Positions 19,574 through 27,227 of a stretch of DNA of 64,000 nt are shown here, in pieces. The notes beneath the pieces are model-generated. The model saw only the letters and a list, made by a program, of their open reading frames with translations. It had not been told where the DNA came from and ran no database searches. Position 1 is the first letter of the stretch. Every line of letters starts with the position of its first letter. The position numbers were made by a program, and so were the translations under genes. Source of the DNA: Chelativorans sp. J32 (lineage in GTDB: Bacteria > Pseudomonadota > Alphaproteobacteria > Rhizobiales > Rhizobiaceae); NCBI RefSeq assembly GCF_000518985.1, contig NZ_JAEQ01000010.1, forward strand, positions 1 to 64,000, written 5' to 3'.

Positions 19574-21724
19574 ATGGCCAAAGCTGCCAGGAAGAAGCCC
19601 GTCGCCCCGATGATCGTCTTTTCACGGGCGCGCGACATTCCGTTCAACCGGATCAGGCTGTCGGACAGCAATGTTCGCGAGGCTGACGTCGAGGCGGGTC
19701 TGGACGAACTTACCCATGACATCGACCGGCGCGAGGATCTCGTGCAGGGCCTCAACGTTCGCGCCATCCTCGACGCGGACGGCGTTGAGACCGGCGATTT
19801 CGAGACCCCGGCCGGCGGCCGCCGCTACAGGTCCATCGCGCGCCTCGTCGAAGCCGGTCGCTTCCCGGCCGATGGCCTCGTCCCCTGCATCGTCAAGAAG
19901 GCCGATGCCAAGACCTCGGCAGTCGACGACTCGCTGGCCGAGAACCTGCTGCGCCTCGCCCTGCATCCGCTCGACCAGTTCAAGGCGTTCAAGCGGATGT
20001 TCGACATGGGCATGTCGAAGGAGGAGATCGCCGACGCCTGGCGGACCACGCCGCGCTACATCATGCAGCGCCTTCGTCTCGCGACGGTCGCGCCGGCGCT
20101 GCACGACGCCTATGCGCGGAATGAGATGACGCTGGCGATGCTGGAAGCCTTCACCGTCAATCCCGACCACGAGCGCCAGCAGCAGGTCTGGGAGCGGATC
20201 AGCACGTCGTGGCAGAAAGAGCCCTGGCACATCCGCAGCCTGCTGACCGAGACCACGGTTCCGGCTGCCGACAAGCGCGCCCGCTTCATCGGCATCGACG
20301 CCTATGAGGCGGCGGGCGGCCCGGTGCTGCGCGATCTCTTCTCCGACGAGAACGGCGGTTGGTTGCAGGACGTCACGCTGCTCGACCGCCTGGTTGACGA
20401 TAAGCTGCGCACTGTCGCCGACGAGATCGCCGGACAGGGCTGGAAGTGGATCGACGCGGCAGTCGAACTTCCCTACGGCTACGCCAACGGCCTGCGCAGG
20501 CTGGTCGGTGTGACCCAGGAGCTGACCGACGAGGAGCGCACCGCCCGCGAGGCGCTGCGCGACGAGTATGACGAACTCGAAGCGCAGTATGCAGAAGCCG
20601 ACGACCTGCCCGATGAGATCGACCAGCGGCTCGGGGAGATCGAAGCCGAGTTGGAAGGCTTCGAGAACCGGCCCGTCACCTTCGCGCCGGAAGACATCGC
20701 CCGTGCCGGTGTTTTCGTCAGCATCGACCGCGATGGCGAGTTGATCGTCAGTCCCGGTTATGTCCGCCCCGAGGACGAACAACCCGAGAGCGTCGATGGT
20801 GAGGATGCGGGCGAAGGTGCCGACCCGTCCGATCCCGATGCGGTGCAGCGCGCGGTTATCACCGTCGGCGGCGAGCCGGTCCCGGACGGCGATGAAGAGG
20901 AGGACGATGCCGTCAAGCCGCTGCCCGAGCGGCTGGTGACCGACCTGACCGCCTGGCGGACGCTGGCGTTGCGCAATGCGCTTGCCGAGAATCCGCGCGT
21001 CGCCATGACGGCGCTGCTGCACAAGCTGGTTCTCGATACTTTCGAGCGCACCGCCACCTCGGGAACCAGCCTCTATGCCGCCGTGCGTCACATCTATCTT
21101 CCCACGGATGCGACCGGGCTCGCTGACAGCGCCGCCGCGAAGATGATCGACGAGCGCGCGGACGCCTGGCGGGGCGACATCCCCGCTGGCGATGACGACC
21201 GGCTCTGGGACTGGATCGACGGTCTCGACGATGCCAGCCGCCTGGCGCTGCTCGCCCATTGCGTCAGTTTCGGGGTCAACGCGCTTTACGAGCGGCCCAA
21301 CCCCTATTCGGGGAATGGCATCTCGCAGCACGGTCTCGACCGCCGCATGGCCGAGGCCGAACGGCTGGCACAGGCCACCGGCCTCGATCTCGTCGAAGCG
21401 GGCTGGAGGCCCACGGTCGAGAACTACCTGGGTCGCGTGACCAAGACCCGCATCATCGAGGCGGTGCGCGAGGGCGCCGGCGATCGCGCGGCCGATCTCA
21501 TCGCGCATCTCAAGAAGGGCGATATGGCGAAGGAGGCCGAACGGCTCCTGGCCGATACCGGCTGGCTGCCGGAGCCGCTGCGCCCCGCCATCGAGGCGCA
21601 GGCCGTGGATGGCGCGACCGATCAGGACGAGGACAGCGTGGCGCTGCCCGACTTCCTCGCCGGTGGCCATGAGGACACGGCCGAGGCCGCCGACGATCCA
21701 GAGGCCCTCGTCGCCGCCGAGTGA
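19574..21724 (+). CDS. ParB/RepB-type protein, large
   Basis: A 716-residue protein. It has an N-terminal ParB-like domain (about 15-125) with GLNVRAILDADG, ETPAGGRRYRSIARL and DDSLAENLLRLALHPLDQFKAF, then a helix-turn-helix region KEEIADAWRTTPRYIMQRLRLATVAP. A long acidic, low-similarity C-terminus (about 300-716) has no function I can assign. It is far larger than partition ParB proteins and is not next to parA (51.5 kb); this class is common beside ArdC on rhizobial plasmids. It may bind and spread on, or process, incoming ICE DNA. Start ATG 19574 has GGAG nine bases upstream. Confidence 0.9.
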   Translation: MAKAARKKPVAPMIVFSRARDIPFNRIRLSDSNVREADVEAGLDELTHDIDRREDLVQGLNVRAILDADGVETGDFETPAGGRRYRSIARLVEAGRFPADGLVPCIVKKADAKTSAVDDSLAENLLRLALHPLDQFKAFKRMFDMGMSKEEIADAWRTTPRYIMQRLRLATVAPALHDAYARNEMTLAMLEAFTVNPDHERQQQVWERISTSWQKEPWHIRSLLTETTVPAADKRARFIGIDAYEAAGGPVLRDLFSDENGGWLQDVTLLDRLVDDKLRTVADEIAGQGWKWIDAAVELPYGYANGLRRLVGVTQELTDEERTAREALRDEYDELEAQYAEADDLPDEIDQRLGEIEAELEGFENRPVTFAPEDIARAGVFVSIDRDGELIVSPGYVRPEDEQPESVDGEDAGEGADPSDPDAVQRAVITVGGEPVPDGDEEEDDAVKPLPERLVTDLTAWRTLALRNALAENPRVAMTALLHKLVLDTFERTATSGTSLYAAVRHIYLPTDATGLADSAAAKMIDERADAWRGDIPAGDDDRLWDWIDGLDDASRLALLAHCVSFGVNALYERPNPYSGNGISQHGLDRRMAEAERLAQATGLDLVEAGWRPTVENYLGRVTKTRIIEAVREGAGDRAADLIAHLKKGDMAKEAERLLADTGWLPEPLRPAIEAQAVDGATDQDEDSVALPDFLAGGHEDTAEAADDPEALVAAE

Positions 21725-21733
21725 CGCGCAGCA

Positions 21734-21757
21734 GCGGGGCGGCCTCCGCCGCCCCGC
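21734..21757 (+). terminator. Strong hairpin after parB
   Basis: GCGGGGCGGC (21734-21743) and GCCGCCCCGC (21748-21757) form a perfect 10-bp stem with loop CTCC, starting 10 bases after the parB stop. There is no T run, so termination would need Rho or the hairpin may instead protect the mRNA end. Confidence 0.5.
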
Positions 21758-21778
21758 ATTCCATCCCTTCCATCTGAA

Positions 21779-21815
21779 GGCCCGGCATCTCGCCGGGCCG
21801 CTTTCGTTTCAGGAG
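21779..21815 (+). promoter_or_regulatory. GGCCCGGC hairpin plus TTTCAGGAG leader, copy 1
   Basis: GGCCCGGC (21779-21786) and GCCGGGCC (21792-21799) form a perfect stem with loop ATCTC. It is followed by CTTTCGTTTCAGGAG, whose AGGAG (21811-21815) is the ribosome site of the gene starting at 21823. The same arrangement recurs at 22322 and 25731. Confidence 0.6.
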
Positions 21816-21822
21816 CAAGATC

Positions 21823-22299
21823 ATGTCCGCTTCCCTCATTTTCGACATTGCGCCTCTCGGCTCGCTCGTGGCCTATAGCGACGGCCAGCCGAAACCGCCC
21901 GCACGTTTCACCAAGAAGCTCGCCGCGTGGAAATCCCGCAACGGGGCCGGTCGCCTCGTGCGCAAGGAACCGGGCCGCGAGCGCCCGACCTACACGACGC
22001 CGCCGTCCTTCACCCTGCATGAGGGTGATTTCGGCGAAGGCGGCATCATCCTCATCACCATCATGCGCAGCTACGGCATCGACAGCGATCTGAGCTTCCG
22101 GGTTGTCGAACGCCCGAAGATCGGTCAGGTCCGTGTTGTGCAGGATGTCGGAGAGAACGTCGAATTGCTGCACCTCGCGGAGAACCACGAGGCGGCCGAA
22201 CTCTGGCTAGCCAGGAACGGCTACAGCCGCGCGCGCCTCGAGGAGATCACCGCCGACGAGGCAGGCGCCGATGCCGTCGAGGGTCGAGCTGCCGCGTGA
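21823..22299 (+). CDS. Hypothetical conserved plasmid/ICE protein
   Basis: A 158-residue soluble protein. A basic middle (PPARFTKKLAAWKSRNGAGRLVRKEPG) is followed by YTTPPSFTLHEGDFGEGGIILITIMRSYGIDSDLSFRV and a helical acidic C-terminus. I do not recognise a domain. It starts with a very good AGGAG after the hairpin leader and belongs to the run of small plus-strand genes after parB. Composition and codon use are typical of its neighbours, so it is very likely real. Confidence 0.8.
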   Translation: MSASLIFDIAPLGSLVAYSDGQPKPPARFTKKLAAWKSRNGAGRLVRKEPGRERPTYTTPPSFTLHEGDFGEGGIILITIMRSYGIDSDLSFRVVERPKIGQVRVVQDVGENVELLHLAENHEAAELWLARNGYSRARLEEITADEAGADAVEGRAAA

Positions 22300-22321
22300 C
22301 CATCGCCGATCCCGTTCATCC

Positions 22322-22364
22322 GGCCCGCTTGTCCCGTGACGGCGGGCCTTCTTCGTTTCAGGAG
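22322..22364 (+). promoter_or_regulatory. GGCCCGC hairpin plus TTTCAGGAG leader, copy 2
   Basis: GGCCCGC (22322-22328) and GCGGGCC (22342-22348) enclose a 13-base loop. CTTCTTCGTTTCAGGAG follows and supplies the ribosome site (22360-22364) of the gene at 22371. The tail is nearly identical to copies 1 and 3. Confidence 0.6.
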
Positions 22365-22370
22365 AACACA

Positions 22371-22637
22371 ATGGCCATTCCCGATCCCGTTCGAACGAAC
22401 TTCGACACTCTGCTTCGTGCTGCCGATGACGGCAATCTCGCCCTTATGGAATGCCTCGACGCCGCGACCCGTGAGACACGCTATGTCCTGTGCGCGGTCG
22501 GCCGCGACGGGGGTGATTACGTCTTCACGCCGTTCGGCCATCTCGCAAGCGGCAACCCCTATGACGCCTATCTGCCGCCGGATCCCGACGATCCTGCCGG
22601 CTTTGTCGAGAAGGCCGAAGATGGGGGCGCATCATGA
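22371..22637 (+). CDS. DUF6117-like small protein
   Basis: An 88-residue protein: MAIPDPVRTNFDTLLRAADDG, LALMECLDAATRETRYVLCAVGRDGGDYVFTPFGHL, NPYDAYLPPDPDD. This matches, from memory, the DUF6117 family found on alphaproteobacterial plasmids; its function is unknown. ATG 22371 is chosen over an upstream GTG because AGGAG lies six bases before it. Its end overlaps the next start, so the two are coupled. Confidence 0.85.
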   Translation: MAIPDPVRTNFDTLLRAADDGNLALMECLDAATRETRYVLCAVGRDGGDYVFTPFGHLASGNPYDAYLPPDPDDPAGFVEKAEDGGAS

Positions 22638-22930
22638 TGACGGTCGATGAAATCTTCGCCGATGACCGCCGCAATCCGCCATCGGAGCGCTCGCTTCCCT
22701 GGGAGGAAACCCGCAACGGCGTCACCGTCATCGTGGAACCGAAACCGCATTGGGCCGAGGACATGCGCGCCTTCCGGCTCGATGCCCGCGAATACTGCCG
22801 CTATGCCGACTGGACGGCCCATGGCGCCCGGACGCGCTTTTTCGGTCATATCGACACCTCCGGCGACGATGTGATGATGAAGGCCCGCGCCATGATCGCC
22901 CGCGAAATCGCCGATGGGTTCTGGGACTGA
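22634..22930 (+). CDS. Hypothetical small protein
   Basis: A 98-residue protein starting 4 bases inside the previous gene (ATGATG at 22634). It contains VTVIVEPKPHWAEDMRAFRLDAREYCRYADWTAHGARTRFFGHIDTSGDDVMMKARAMIAREI. It is probably a small soluble alpha/beta protein. No family recognised. Coupling with the DUF6117-like gene suggests a shared job in the establishment block. Confidence 0.75.
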   Translation: MMTVDEIFADDRRNPPSERSLPWEETRNGVTVIVEPKPHWAEDMRAFRLDAREYCRYADWTAHGARTRFFGHIDTSGDDVMMKARAMIAREIADGFWD

Positions 22931-22984
22931 CCGGCCCTGAAAGCCGAACCTTGCACACGGGGCTATCGGGTATCGCTGCACAAG

Positions 22985-23090
22985 CAGCGATGGATCGAGT
23001 TCGAGCTTCACCATTGCGCCAACTCCTTGGTGTTGTGGGGGTAACGGGTTCCGTCCCCGGCCTGAAACACACCCTGAATATCCGCCGGCA
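22985..23090 (-). pseudogene. Decayed inverted copy of the small gene at 23355
   Basis: On the minus strand this stretch reads VFQAGDGTRYPHN and, in another frame, MVKLELDPSLL. The intact plus-strand gene has VFQAGDGTHGAMP and MVKLELDPFG. At the DNA level about 80 bases are similar, in opposite orientation, 350 bases apart. It is a broken, frameshifted relic of an inverted duplication. The rest of 22931-23303 shows no gene that I can support. Confidence 0.55.
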
Positions 23091-23303
23091 ACGAGGCTGG
23101 CGCAGCAAAGCATCTGCGACGGGTTTCCGGCACCGGCTCGACGCAAAGCACCATCCCCCGCTTCCATTCGCTAACCTTGGTCCGACCGTCTCTTTGCATT
23201 CAACCCCGGTGGGGTCGGCTTACGCGCGCGTGCCGCCCTCGGGGATTCGGAAAGAATCCGAACGCCCGAGGGTGATTGCAGATCCGGTCAGACACTTCGG
23301 GCG

Positions 23304-23345
23304 CCTGTCGCGCGGGGGATGGTCCCCCGCCTCCAAAGACAGGAG
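23304..23345 (+). promoter_or_regulatory. Nested hairpin leader overlapping the ribosome site
   Basis: An inner stem GCGGGGGA/TCCCCCGC (23312-23319, 23323-23330) with loop TGG is enclosed by CCTGTC/GACAGG (23304-23309, 23338-23343). The outer 3' arm includes the first bases of AGGAG (23341-23345), the ribosome site for 23355, so folding should limit initiation. Confidence 0.6.
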
Positions 23346-23354
23346 CCGGAACCC

Positions 23355-23519
23355 ATGTCCTACGCAGATGCCACCGCTTTCGCCGCCAGCCTCGCCACCA
23401 CGCTGATGGTCGTGATCGTCGTGTTCCAGGCCGGGGACGGCACCCACGGCGCCATGCCCGCCGACGAGTTCGACGGCGACGAAGAGATGGTGAAGCTCGA
23501 ACTCGATCCCTTCGGCTGA
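23355..23519 (+). CDS. Small membrane protein of unknown function
   Basis: A 54-residue protein. Residues about 8-27 (AFAASLATTLMVVIVVFQAG) form one membrane segment, followed by an acidic tail DEFDGDEEMVKLELDPFG that should be cytoplasmic or periplasmic. The ribosome site AGGAG is good but lies in a hairpin. A degraded inverted relative lies just upstream. It ends within a hairpin (GAGGCGC/GCGCCTC, 23518-23535) that overlaps the stop codon. Confidence 0.7.
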   Translation: MSYADATAFAASLATTLMVVIVVFQAGDGTHGAMPADEFDGDEEMVKLELDPFG

Positions 23520-23543
23520 GGCGCGAAAGCGCCTCCGCCCGAC

Positions 23544-23573
23544 GGCCCGGCCCGCGTCAGGCGCAGCCGGGCC
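23544..23573 (+). repeat. GGCCCGGC/GCCGGGCC hairpin, copy without TTTCAGGAG
   Basis: GGCCCGGC (23544-23551) and GCCGGGCC (23566-23573) repeat the stem of the leaders at 21779 and 25731, but the TTTCAGGAG tail is missing. The 23575-23729 stretch that follows holds further stems (GGCGG/CCGCC and GGAGAG/CTCTCC) ending in TGGAGG before the gene at 23730, again a hairpin leader. Confidence 0.5.
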
Positions 23574-23729
23574 TTGTGCCATGCGCAGGCTGCGCATCGC
23601 CAGCGGCGGTGCCGAGGCCTCGCCTCGGCTCTGGAAAGGGAGAGTTGGGCCGGGATCGGGGCGAGCCTGGCGGAAGGAGAGGAGAGCGCCGCCGGGCCAT
23701 ATCATCCCGCTCTCCTGGAGGATCATCCA

Positions 23730-24218
23730 ATGACCGATACCGACAAACCAGCCACGCCGGAATTCGACATGGCCGCCAGCGTCGCGCGCTTCTTCGCCGA
23801 GCGCGATGAGCGCAACCGTCGCGCTGAAGCGGTCCGTCCCGACAACAAGACGGCGCTGTTCGATGCGCTGGCCGCCGCAGGCATCACTCTCGTGACCGTC
23901 ACCTTCGACGGTTCTGGCGACAGCGGCCAGATCGAGGACATCACCGCGCAATCGGACGACCGGACCGTGGACCTGCCGCAGGGCGAGATCACCATTGCCA
24001 CGGTGGCATGGGGAACCGACAAGGTGACCGCAATCTCAATGGGCGTTGAGGCGGCCATCGAACAGCTCGCCTATGACTTCCTCTCGGAAACCCATGGCGG
24101 CTGGGAGAACAATGATGGCGCCTATGGCGAGTTCAGCTTCGATGTGGCGGCGCGCACCATCACGCTCGACTACAACGAGCGCTACACCGCCACCGAATTC
24201 TACAGTCACGAGTTCTGA
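23730..24218 (+). CDS. DUF6878-like protein
   Basis: A 162-residue acidic protein: NKTALFDALAAAGITLVTVTFDGSGDSGQIEDI, GEITIATVAWG, EAAIEQLAYDFLSETHGGWENNDGAYGEFSFDVAARTITLDYNERY. From memory this is the DUF6878 family of plasmid-borne proteins, function unknown. It has a TGGAGG ribosome site and a structured leader. It is followed after 10 bases by a DUF6915-like gene, so they form a pair. Confidence 0.82.
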   Translation: MTDTDKPATPEFDMAASVARFFAERDERNRRAEAVRPDNKTALFDALAAAGITLVTVTFDGSGDSGQIEDITAQSDDRTVDLPQGEITIATVAWGTDKVTAISMGVEAAIEQLAYDFLSETHGGWENNDGAYGEFSFDVAARTITLDYNERYTATEFYSHEF

Positions 24219-24228
24219 GGGGGTGGAA

Positions 24229-24609
24229 ATGGCACATCCCTATCATCATGCGCTCTCGTCGGTGAAGAAATGGGGCGGCACGGTCGAGGATTACTTGCCC
24301 ATCCATAGCTGGTTCGATGCCAGCAAGGAGATCCTGGCCGATTTTCGTCATCGCGCGCTTCGCCACCATGCCGAGGGCATCTTCATGGCCGAGACCATTT
24401 TCGGGGCGACGATCACCCTGTCCACCGGCAGGGTGATCCCGGCCCGATGGGTCGGGGAGCAGCATGTCCGCGAGGATCTGGGCCGTATCCCGTCCTTCGC
24501 CGATTGGGCGCGGGCAATCCACCCGGCGCCTTGGATGGGGCGGACGCAGCGGATCGAGGCGGAGGTCGATCCGCATTGCGTCAATGGCCGACTTCAGGAA
24601 GAAGTCTGA
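24229..24609 (+). CDS. DUF6915-like protein
   Basis: A 126-residue protein: AHPYHHALSSVKKWGGTVEDYLPIHSWFDASKEILADFRHRALRHHAEGIFMAETIFG, then HVREDLGRIPSFADWARAI. The many conserved His and the opening match the DUF6915 family as I remember it. It may bind metal; no reaction is known. GGGGTGG precedes the start. Part of the establishment block. Confidence 0.82.
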   Translation: MAHPYHHALSSVKKWGGTVEDYLPIHSWFDASKEILADFRHRALRHHAEGIFMAETIFGATITLSTGRVIPARWVGEQHVREDLGRIPSFADWARAIHPAPWMGRTQRIEAEVDPHCVNGRLQEEV

Positions 24610-24648
24610 GCAGTCGCGTCAGCCTCCCCCTTATGAAAGCCTCTTGCC

Positions 24649-25017
24649 ATGCTCAGCCATATCGTCATCTCCGTCCTGCTCTGCACGGCTTCCTGCGAAC
24701 CGGCGGAAATCCGCGTCTGGGACGGTGACTCGATCCGGCTGGGTATGGGACAGCAGTCCGAAGCTGTTCGGATATTCAACATCGACGCTCCCGAAATGGA
24801 GGGCCGCTGCATCCATGAAACCGACCTTGCCCGGCAAGCGAAGATCAGGCTGGCGGAAATCCTGCAAGGTCGGCGGGTCGAAATCCTGCGTCAGGGGACC
24901 GACCGCTATGGCCGGACCCTGGCGGCGATACGCGTCGAAGGCCGCGATGTCGGCGATATTCTCGTCGATGAAGGGCTGGCGAGAACCTGGGCCGGGCGGC
25001 GTGAGCCCTGGTGCTGA
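24649..25017 (+). CDS. SNase-like thermonuclease family protein, exported
   Basis: A 122-residue protein. The short hydrophobic N-terminus (LSHIVISVLLCTASC) is a signal peptide, perhaps a lipoprotein one with Cys at about 16. SNase motifs are VWDGDSIRLGM, RIFNIDAPEM, and GTDRYGRTLAAIRVEGRDVGDILVDEGLA; unlike the protein at 3411 it keeps RYGR, so it could be active. It would cut nucleic acid in the periplasm or at the envelope. Two related but different nucleases on one ICE is notable. Confidence 0.85.
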   Translation: MLSHIVISVLLCTASCEPAEIRVWDGDSIRLGMGQQSEAVRIFNIDAPEMEGRCIHETDLARQAKIRLAEILQGRRVEILRQGTDRYGRTLAAIRVEGRDVGDILVDEGLARTWAGRREPWC

Positions 25018-25092
25018 TCGCCGGATCGTCCCGCCGAGGTGCGGGACGATCCACCGTCGGGACGGGAGAGTAAGAGTGCGGGCCGGTTGGCC

Positions 25093-25140
25093 GTGACGGA
25101 TTGTGAGGCGGGAGAGGGGCTTCCGCCGTCCGTCGCGGAG
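25093..25140 (+). promoter_or_regulatory. Structured RNA leader (copy C)
   Basis: GTGACGGA (25093-25100) pairs with TCCGTCGC (25129-25136), the last pair being A-T where copy A has G-C. GGCGGGAG (25107-25114) pairs perfectly, with one wobble, with CTTCCGCC (25120-25127) around AGGGG. GGAG (25137-25140) follows and the start codon is 9 bases on. These compensatory changes argue for an RNA (or ssDNA) fold. Confidence 0.7.
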
Positions 25141-25148
25141 CATTCCCC

Positions 25149-25706
25149 ATGAGCCTTTCCCACCACACCACTTTCGCCTCGATCGGCGAAATTGTCGCGC
25201 GACAGATCCTGCCCCGGCTGCGTCATGCCCAGAAGCTGCCGCTGCGCATCTCCTGCATCGGTATCGCCAGCGATGACGAAAGCGATGACGTCGGCGGCTT
25301 CGAGCGCACGCTCGTCATCGGCCAGTGCCAATCCCCCGAAGAGGCGTTGATCATCGCCAGCCAGCGCGTTGCGCGCGGTGATTTCCGCGTTGGACAGGGC
25401 GATGCGCTGCGCTTTCGCCCCCGCGTCATGGTCATTCAGGACAACGAACTGGGCCTTGTCCTTGCCGGTGAGGTCCGGGCCGGGATCGTGCTCTGGCAGC
25501 ATCCGGTCGCCTCCGACGCCGAGGCTCGCCGCACCGTCACGGAGGCCAGCCGTCTGCGGGGCATGGCCTTCACGGCATCCGGGCGCGGCGATGCGGTATC
25601 GGCTCGTGATCTCCGCCACCGCGCCAGCCTGCTCGAGGCGCGGCTGGTCGATCCCTTCTGGCGCGAGACGACTGCCGATCTGCTGCGGCTGCCACAAGCT
25701 GCCTGA
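25149..25706 (+). CDS. Hypothetical protein with covarying RNA leader
   Basis: A 185-residue soluble protein: FASIGEIVARQILPRL, RISCIGIASDDESDDVGGFERTLVIGQCQSPEEALIIASQRVARG, then DALRFRPRVMVIQDNELGLVLAGEVRAGIVLWQHP. No family recognised. It shares its leader type with ardC and parB, which suggests it is expressed with them. Composition is that of a real gene. Confidence 0.8.
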   Translation: MSLSHHTTFASIGEIVARQILPRLRHAQKLPLRISCIGIASDDESDDVGGFERTLVIGQCQSPEEALIIASQRVARGDFRVGQGDALRFRPRVMVIQDNELGLVLAGEVRAGIVLWQHPVASDAEARRTVTEASRLRGMAFTASGRGDAVSARDLRHRASLLEARLVDPFWRETTADLLRLPQAA

Positions 25707-25730
25707 CCTGTCGCCCCTTTCCATCCACTA

Positions 25731-25766
25731 GGCCCGGCCCCGCGCCGGGCCTTCTCGTTTCAGGAG
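25731..25766 (+). promoter_or_regulatory. GGCCCGGC hairpin plus TTTCAGGAG leader, copy 3
   Basis: GGCCCGGC (25731-25738) and GCCGGGCC (25744-25751) flank a CCCGC loop. CTTCTCGTTTCAGGAG follows, with AGGAG at 25762-25766 before the start at 25773. Stem and tail match copy 1 almost base for base although the flanking genes are unrelated. Confidence 0.6.
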
Positions 25767-25772
25767 CCTGAC

Positions 25773-26189
25773 ATGGCCGACTACTTCACCCATTTCTCCT
25801 GCCTGCTCGACGTGGGCAGCCCCGAGAACGCCGCCCGCGCGCTTGATCTCTACAACGCGCTGGCGCGCGAAAACGCCGCCGAAGATCCGCCCTCGGACGG
25901 CTTCATGCTTTCGATCCAGCCCGAACATGGCGGCACCCAGCTCTGGATGCGCGATGACGGCACCGGCGATCCCGAGCATGTCATCCAGTTCGTCAAACGC
26001 TGTGCCGCCGCGTTCGGCCTGACCGGGCTATGGGGGATGCAATACGCCAATACCTGCTCACGTCCGAGAATCGACGGGTTCGGGGGCGGCGCGCATGTCC
26101 TCGACCTCGCCACCGGCGAGACGGTGGACTGGATCTACACCGACGGTTGGCTTTCCACCGTTCTGGACGGGGGCGACCCCAATGCCTGA
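25773..26189 (+). CDS. Hypothetical conserved protein
   Basis: A 138-residue protein: YFTHFSCLLDVGSPENAARALDLYNAL, GFMLSIQPEHGGTQLWMRDDGTGDPEHVIQFVKRCAAAFGLTGLWGMQYANTCSRPRIDGFGGGAHVLDL. It resembles small plasmid-encoded proteins I have seen without assigned function. It overlaps the next gene by 8 bases, so the two are coupled. Confidence 0.8.
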   Translation: MADYFTHFSCLLDVGSPENAARALDLYNALARENAAEDPPSDGFMLSIQPEHGGTQLWMRDDGTGDPEHVIQFVKRCAAAFGLTGLWGMQYANTCSRPRIDGFGGGAHVLDLATGETVDWIYTDGWLSTVLDGGDPNA

Positions 26190-26826
26190 CGTCATCGAAA
26201 CCACGGTCTATCGGCTCGACGAGCTTTCCGAAGCCGCGAAAGACAATGCCCGCGCCTGGTATCGCGAGGGCGGCTTCGACTACGATTGGTACGATGCCGT
26301 CTATGAGGATTTCCGGCGGATCGCGGACATCCTCGGCATCCGCATCAAGAGCCGCACCGTCCGCCTCATGGGCGGCGGCGTGCGACAAGAGCCTTGCATC
26401 TGGTTTACGGGCTTCTGGTCGCAGGGCGATGGCGCCGCGTTCGAAGGCCACTATTCCTATCGCAAAGGCACGGCGGCGGAAATCCGTACCTATGCGCCGA
26501 AGGATGTGGAGCTGCACCGCATCGCGGATGCCCTGCACCAGGCGCAACGCCGCAACTTCTACCAGTTGACCGCCGAGGCGACCCATCGGGGGCGATACTA
26601 TCACGAATACTGCATGGCGATCTCGGTCACCCGCGACAGCCCGACCTGGCAGGACATGACCGCCGATGCCGAGGAGACCGTCATGGAGGCATTGCGCGAT
26701 CTCGCCCGTTGGCTTTATCGCCAGCTTGAGCGCGAATACGACTACCTGACTTCGGATGAGGCGGTCGATGAGGCCATCGTTGCCAACGAATACAGCTTCA
26801 CAGTTGATGGAAAGCGCTTCGGCTGA
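26182..26826 (+). CDS. Conserved protein, sometimes labelled antitoxin of a stability system
   Basis: A 214-residue protein beginning DVIETTVYRLDELSEAAKDNARAWYREGGFDYDWYDAVYEDFRRIADILGI. Proteins with this start are often annotated, without proof that I know of, as an antitoxin of a toxin-antitoxin stability system. It has a glycine-rich middle (GGGVRQEPCIWFTGFW) and a helical C-terminus. No toxin partner is evident next to it. It overlaps the 25773 gene by 8 bases. Confidence 0.8.
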   Translation: MPDVIETTVYRLDELSEAAKDNARAWYREGGFDYDWYDAVYEDFRRIADILGIRIKSRTVRLMGGGVRQEPCIWFTGFWSQGDGAAFEGHYSYRKGTAAEIRTYAPKDVELHRIADALHQAQRRNFYQLTAEATHRGRYYHEYCMAISVTRDSPTWQDMTADAEETVMEALRDLARWLYRQLEREYDYLTSDEAVDEAIVANEYSFTVDGKRFG

Positions 26827-26843
26827 AACCCTTCTGCGCTGCC

Positions 26844-27227
26844 TCACAGAACCGACAGCAGGTCCGTCCGTGAGAAGTCGTCGCCGACGAAGAGCAACGG
26901 GCAGCCGCGTTCGCTGGCGACCTCATAGGCGAAGCAATCCCCGTAGTTGAGTCCGGCGGGATGAACGCCCTTGCCCCAGCGGGCATAGGCTTCGGCGATC
27001 CTGCGTGCCGAGGCTTCAGTGACGGAGACCACCTCGAACCCAAGGCCCTCGACCAGGGCGGCGATCTCTTCACCGACATTGCGCCGCCCGGCGACGATCA
27101 GCGCCTCGGCCACTGTTCCGGCCGAGATCAGCAGGCCGTCTGCCGCCTCGATCGCCACCATGCAGGTCTCGGCCTGCGGCTCGTCCAGCACGATGGCCAT
27201 CAGCGCCGAGGTATCGACGGCGATCAT
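26844..27227 (-). CDS. vapC: VapC-family PIN-domain toxin
   Basis: A 127-residue PIN domain protein. Acidic residues sit as expected: VDTSALMAI (Asp5), GTVAEALIVAG, LNYGDCFAYEVA (Asp), and LLFVGDDFSRTD. VapC toxins are Mg-dependent RNases that cleave tRNA or rRNA. The start overlaps the antitoxin stop by 4 bases. The pair is antisense to the surrounding block, which suggests it was inserted later; it would make loss of the ICE costly. Confidence 0.93.
   Translation of the reverse strand: MIAVDTSALMAIVLDEPQAETCMVAIEAADGLLISAGTVAEALIVAGRRNVGEEIAALVEGLGFEVVSVTEASARRIAEAYARWGKGVHPAGLNYGDCFAYEVASERGCPLLFVGDDFSRTDLLSVL

Noticed and set aside
19622-21670. A 682-codon minus-strand frame opposite the large ParB gene
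   Set aside because: It is a GC-driven shadow. ParB has clear domains and a ribosome site, the antisense frame has neither.
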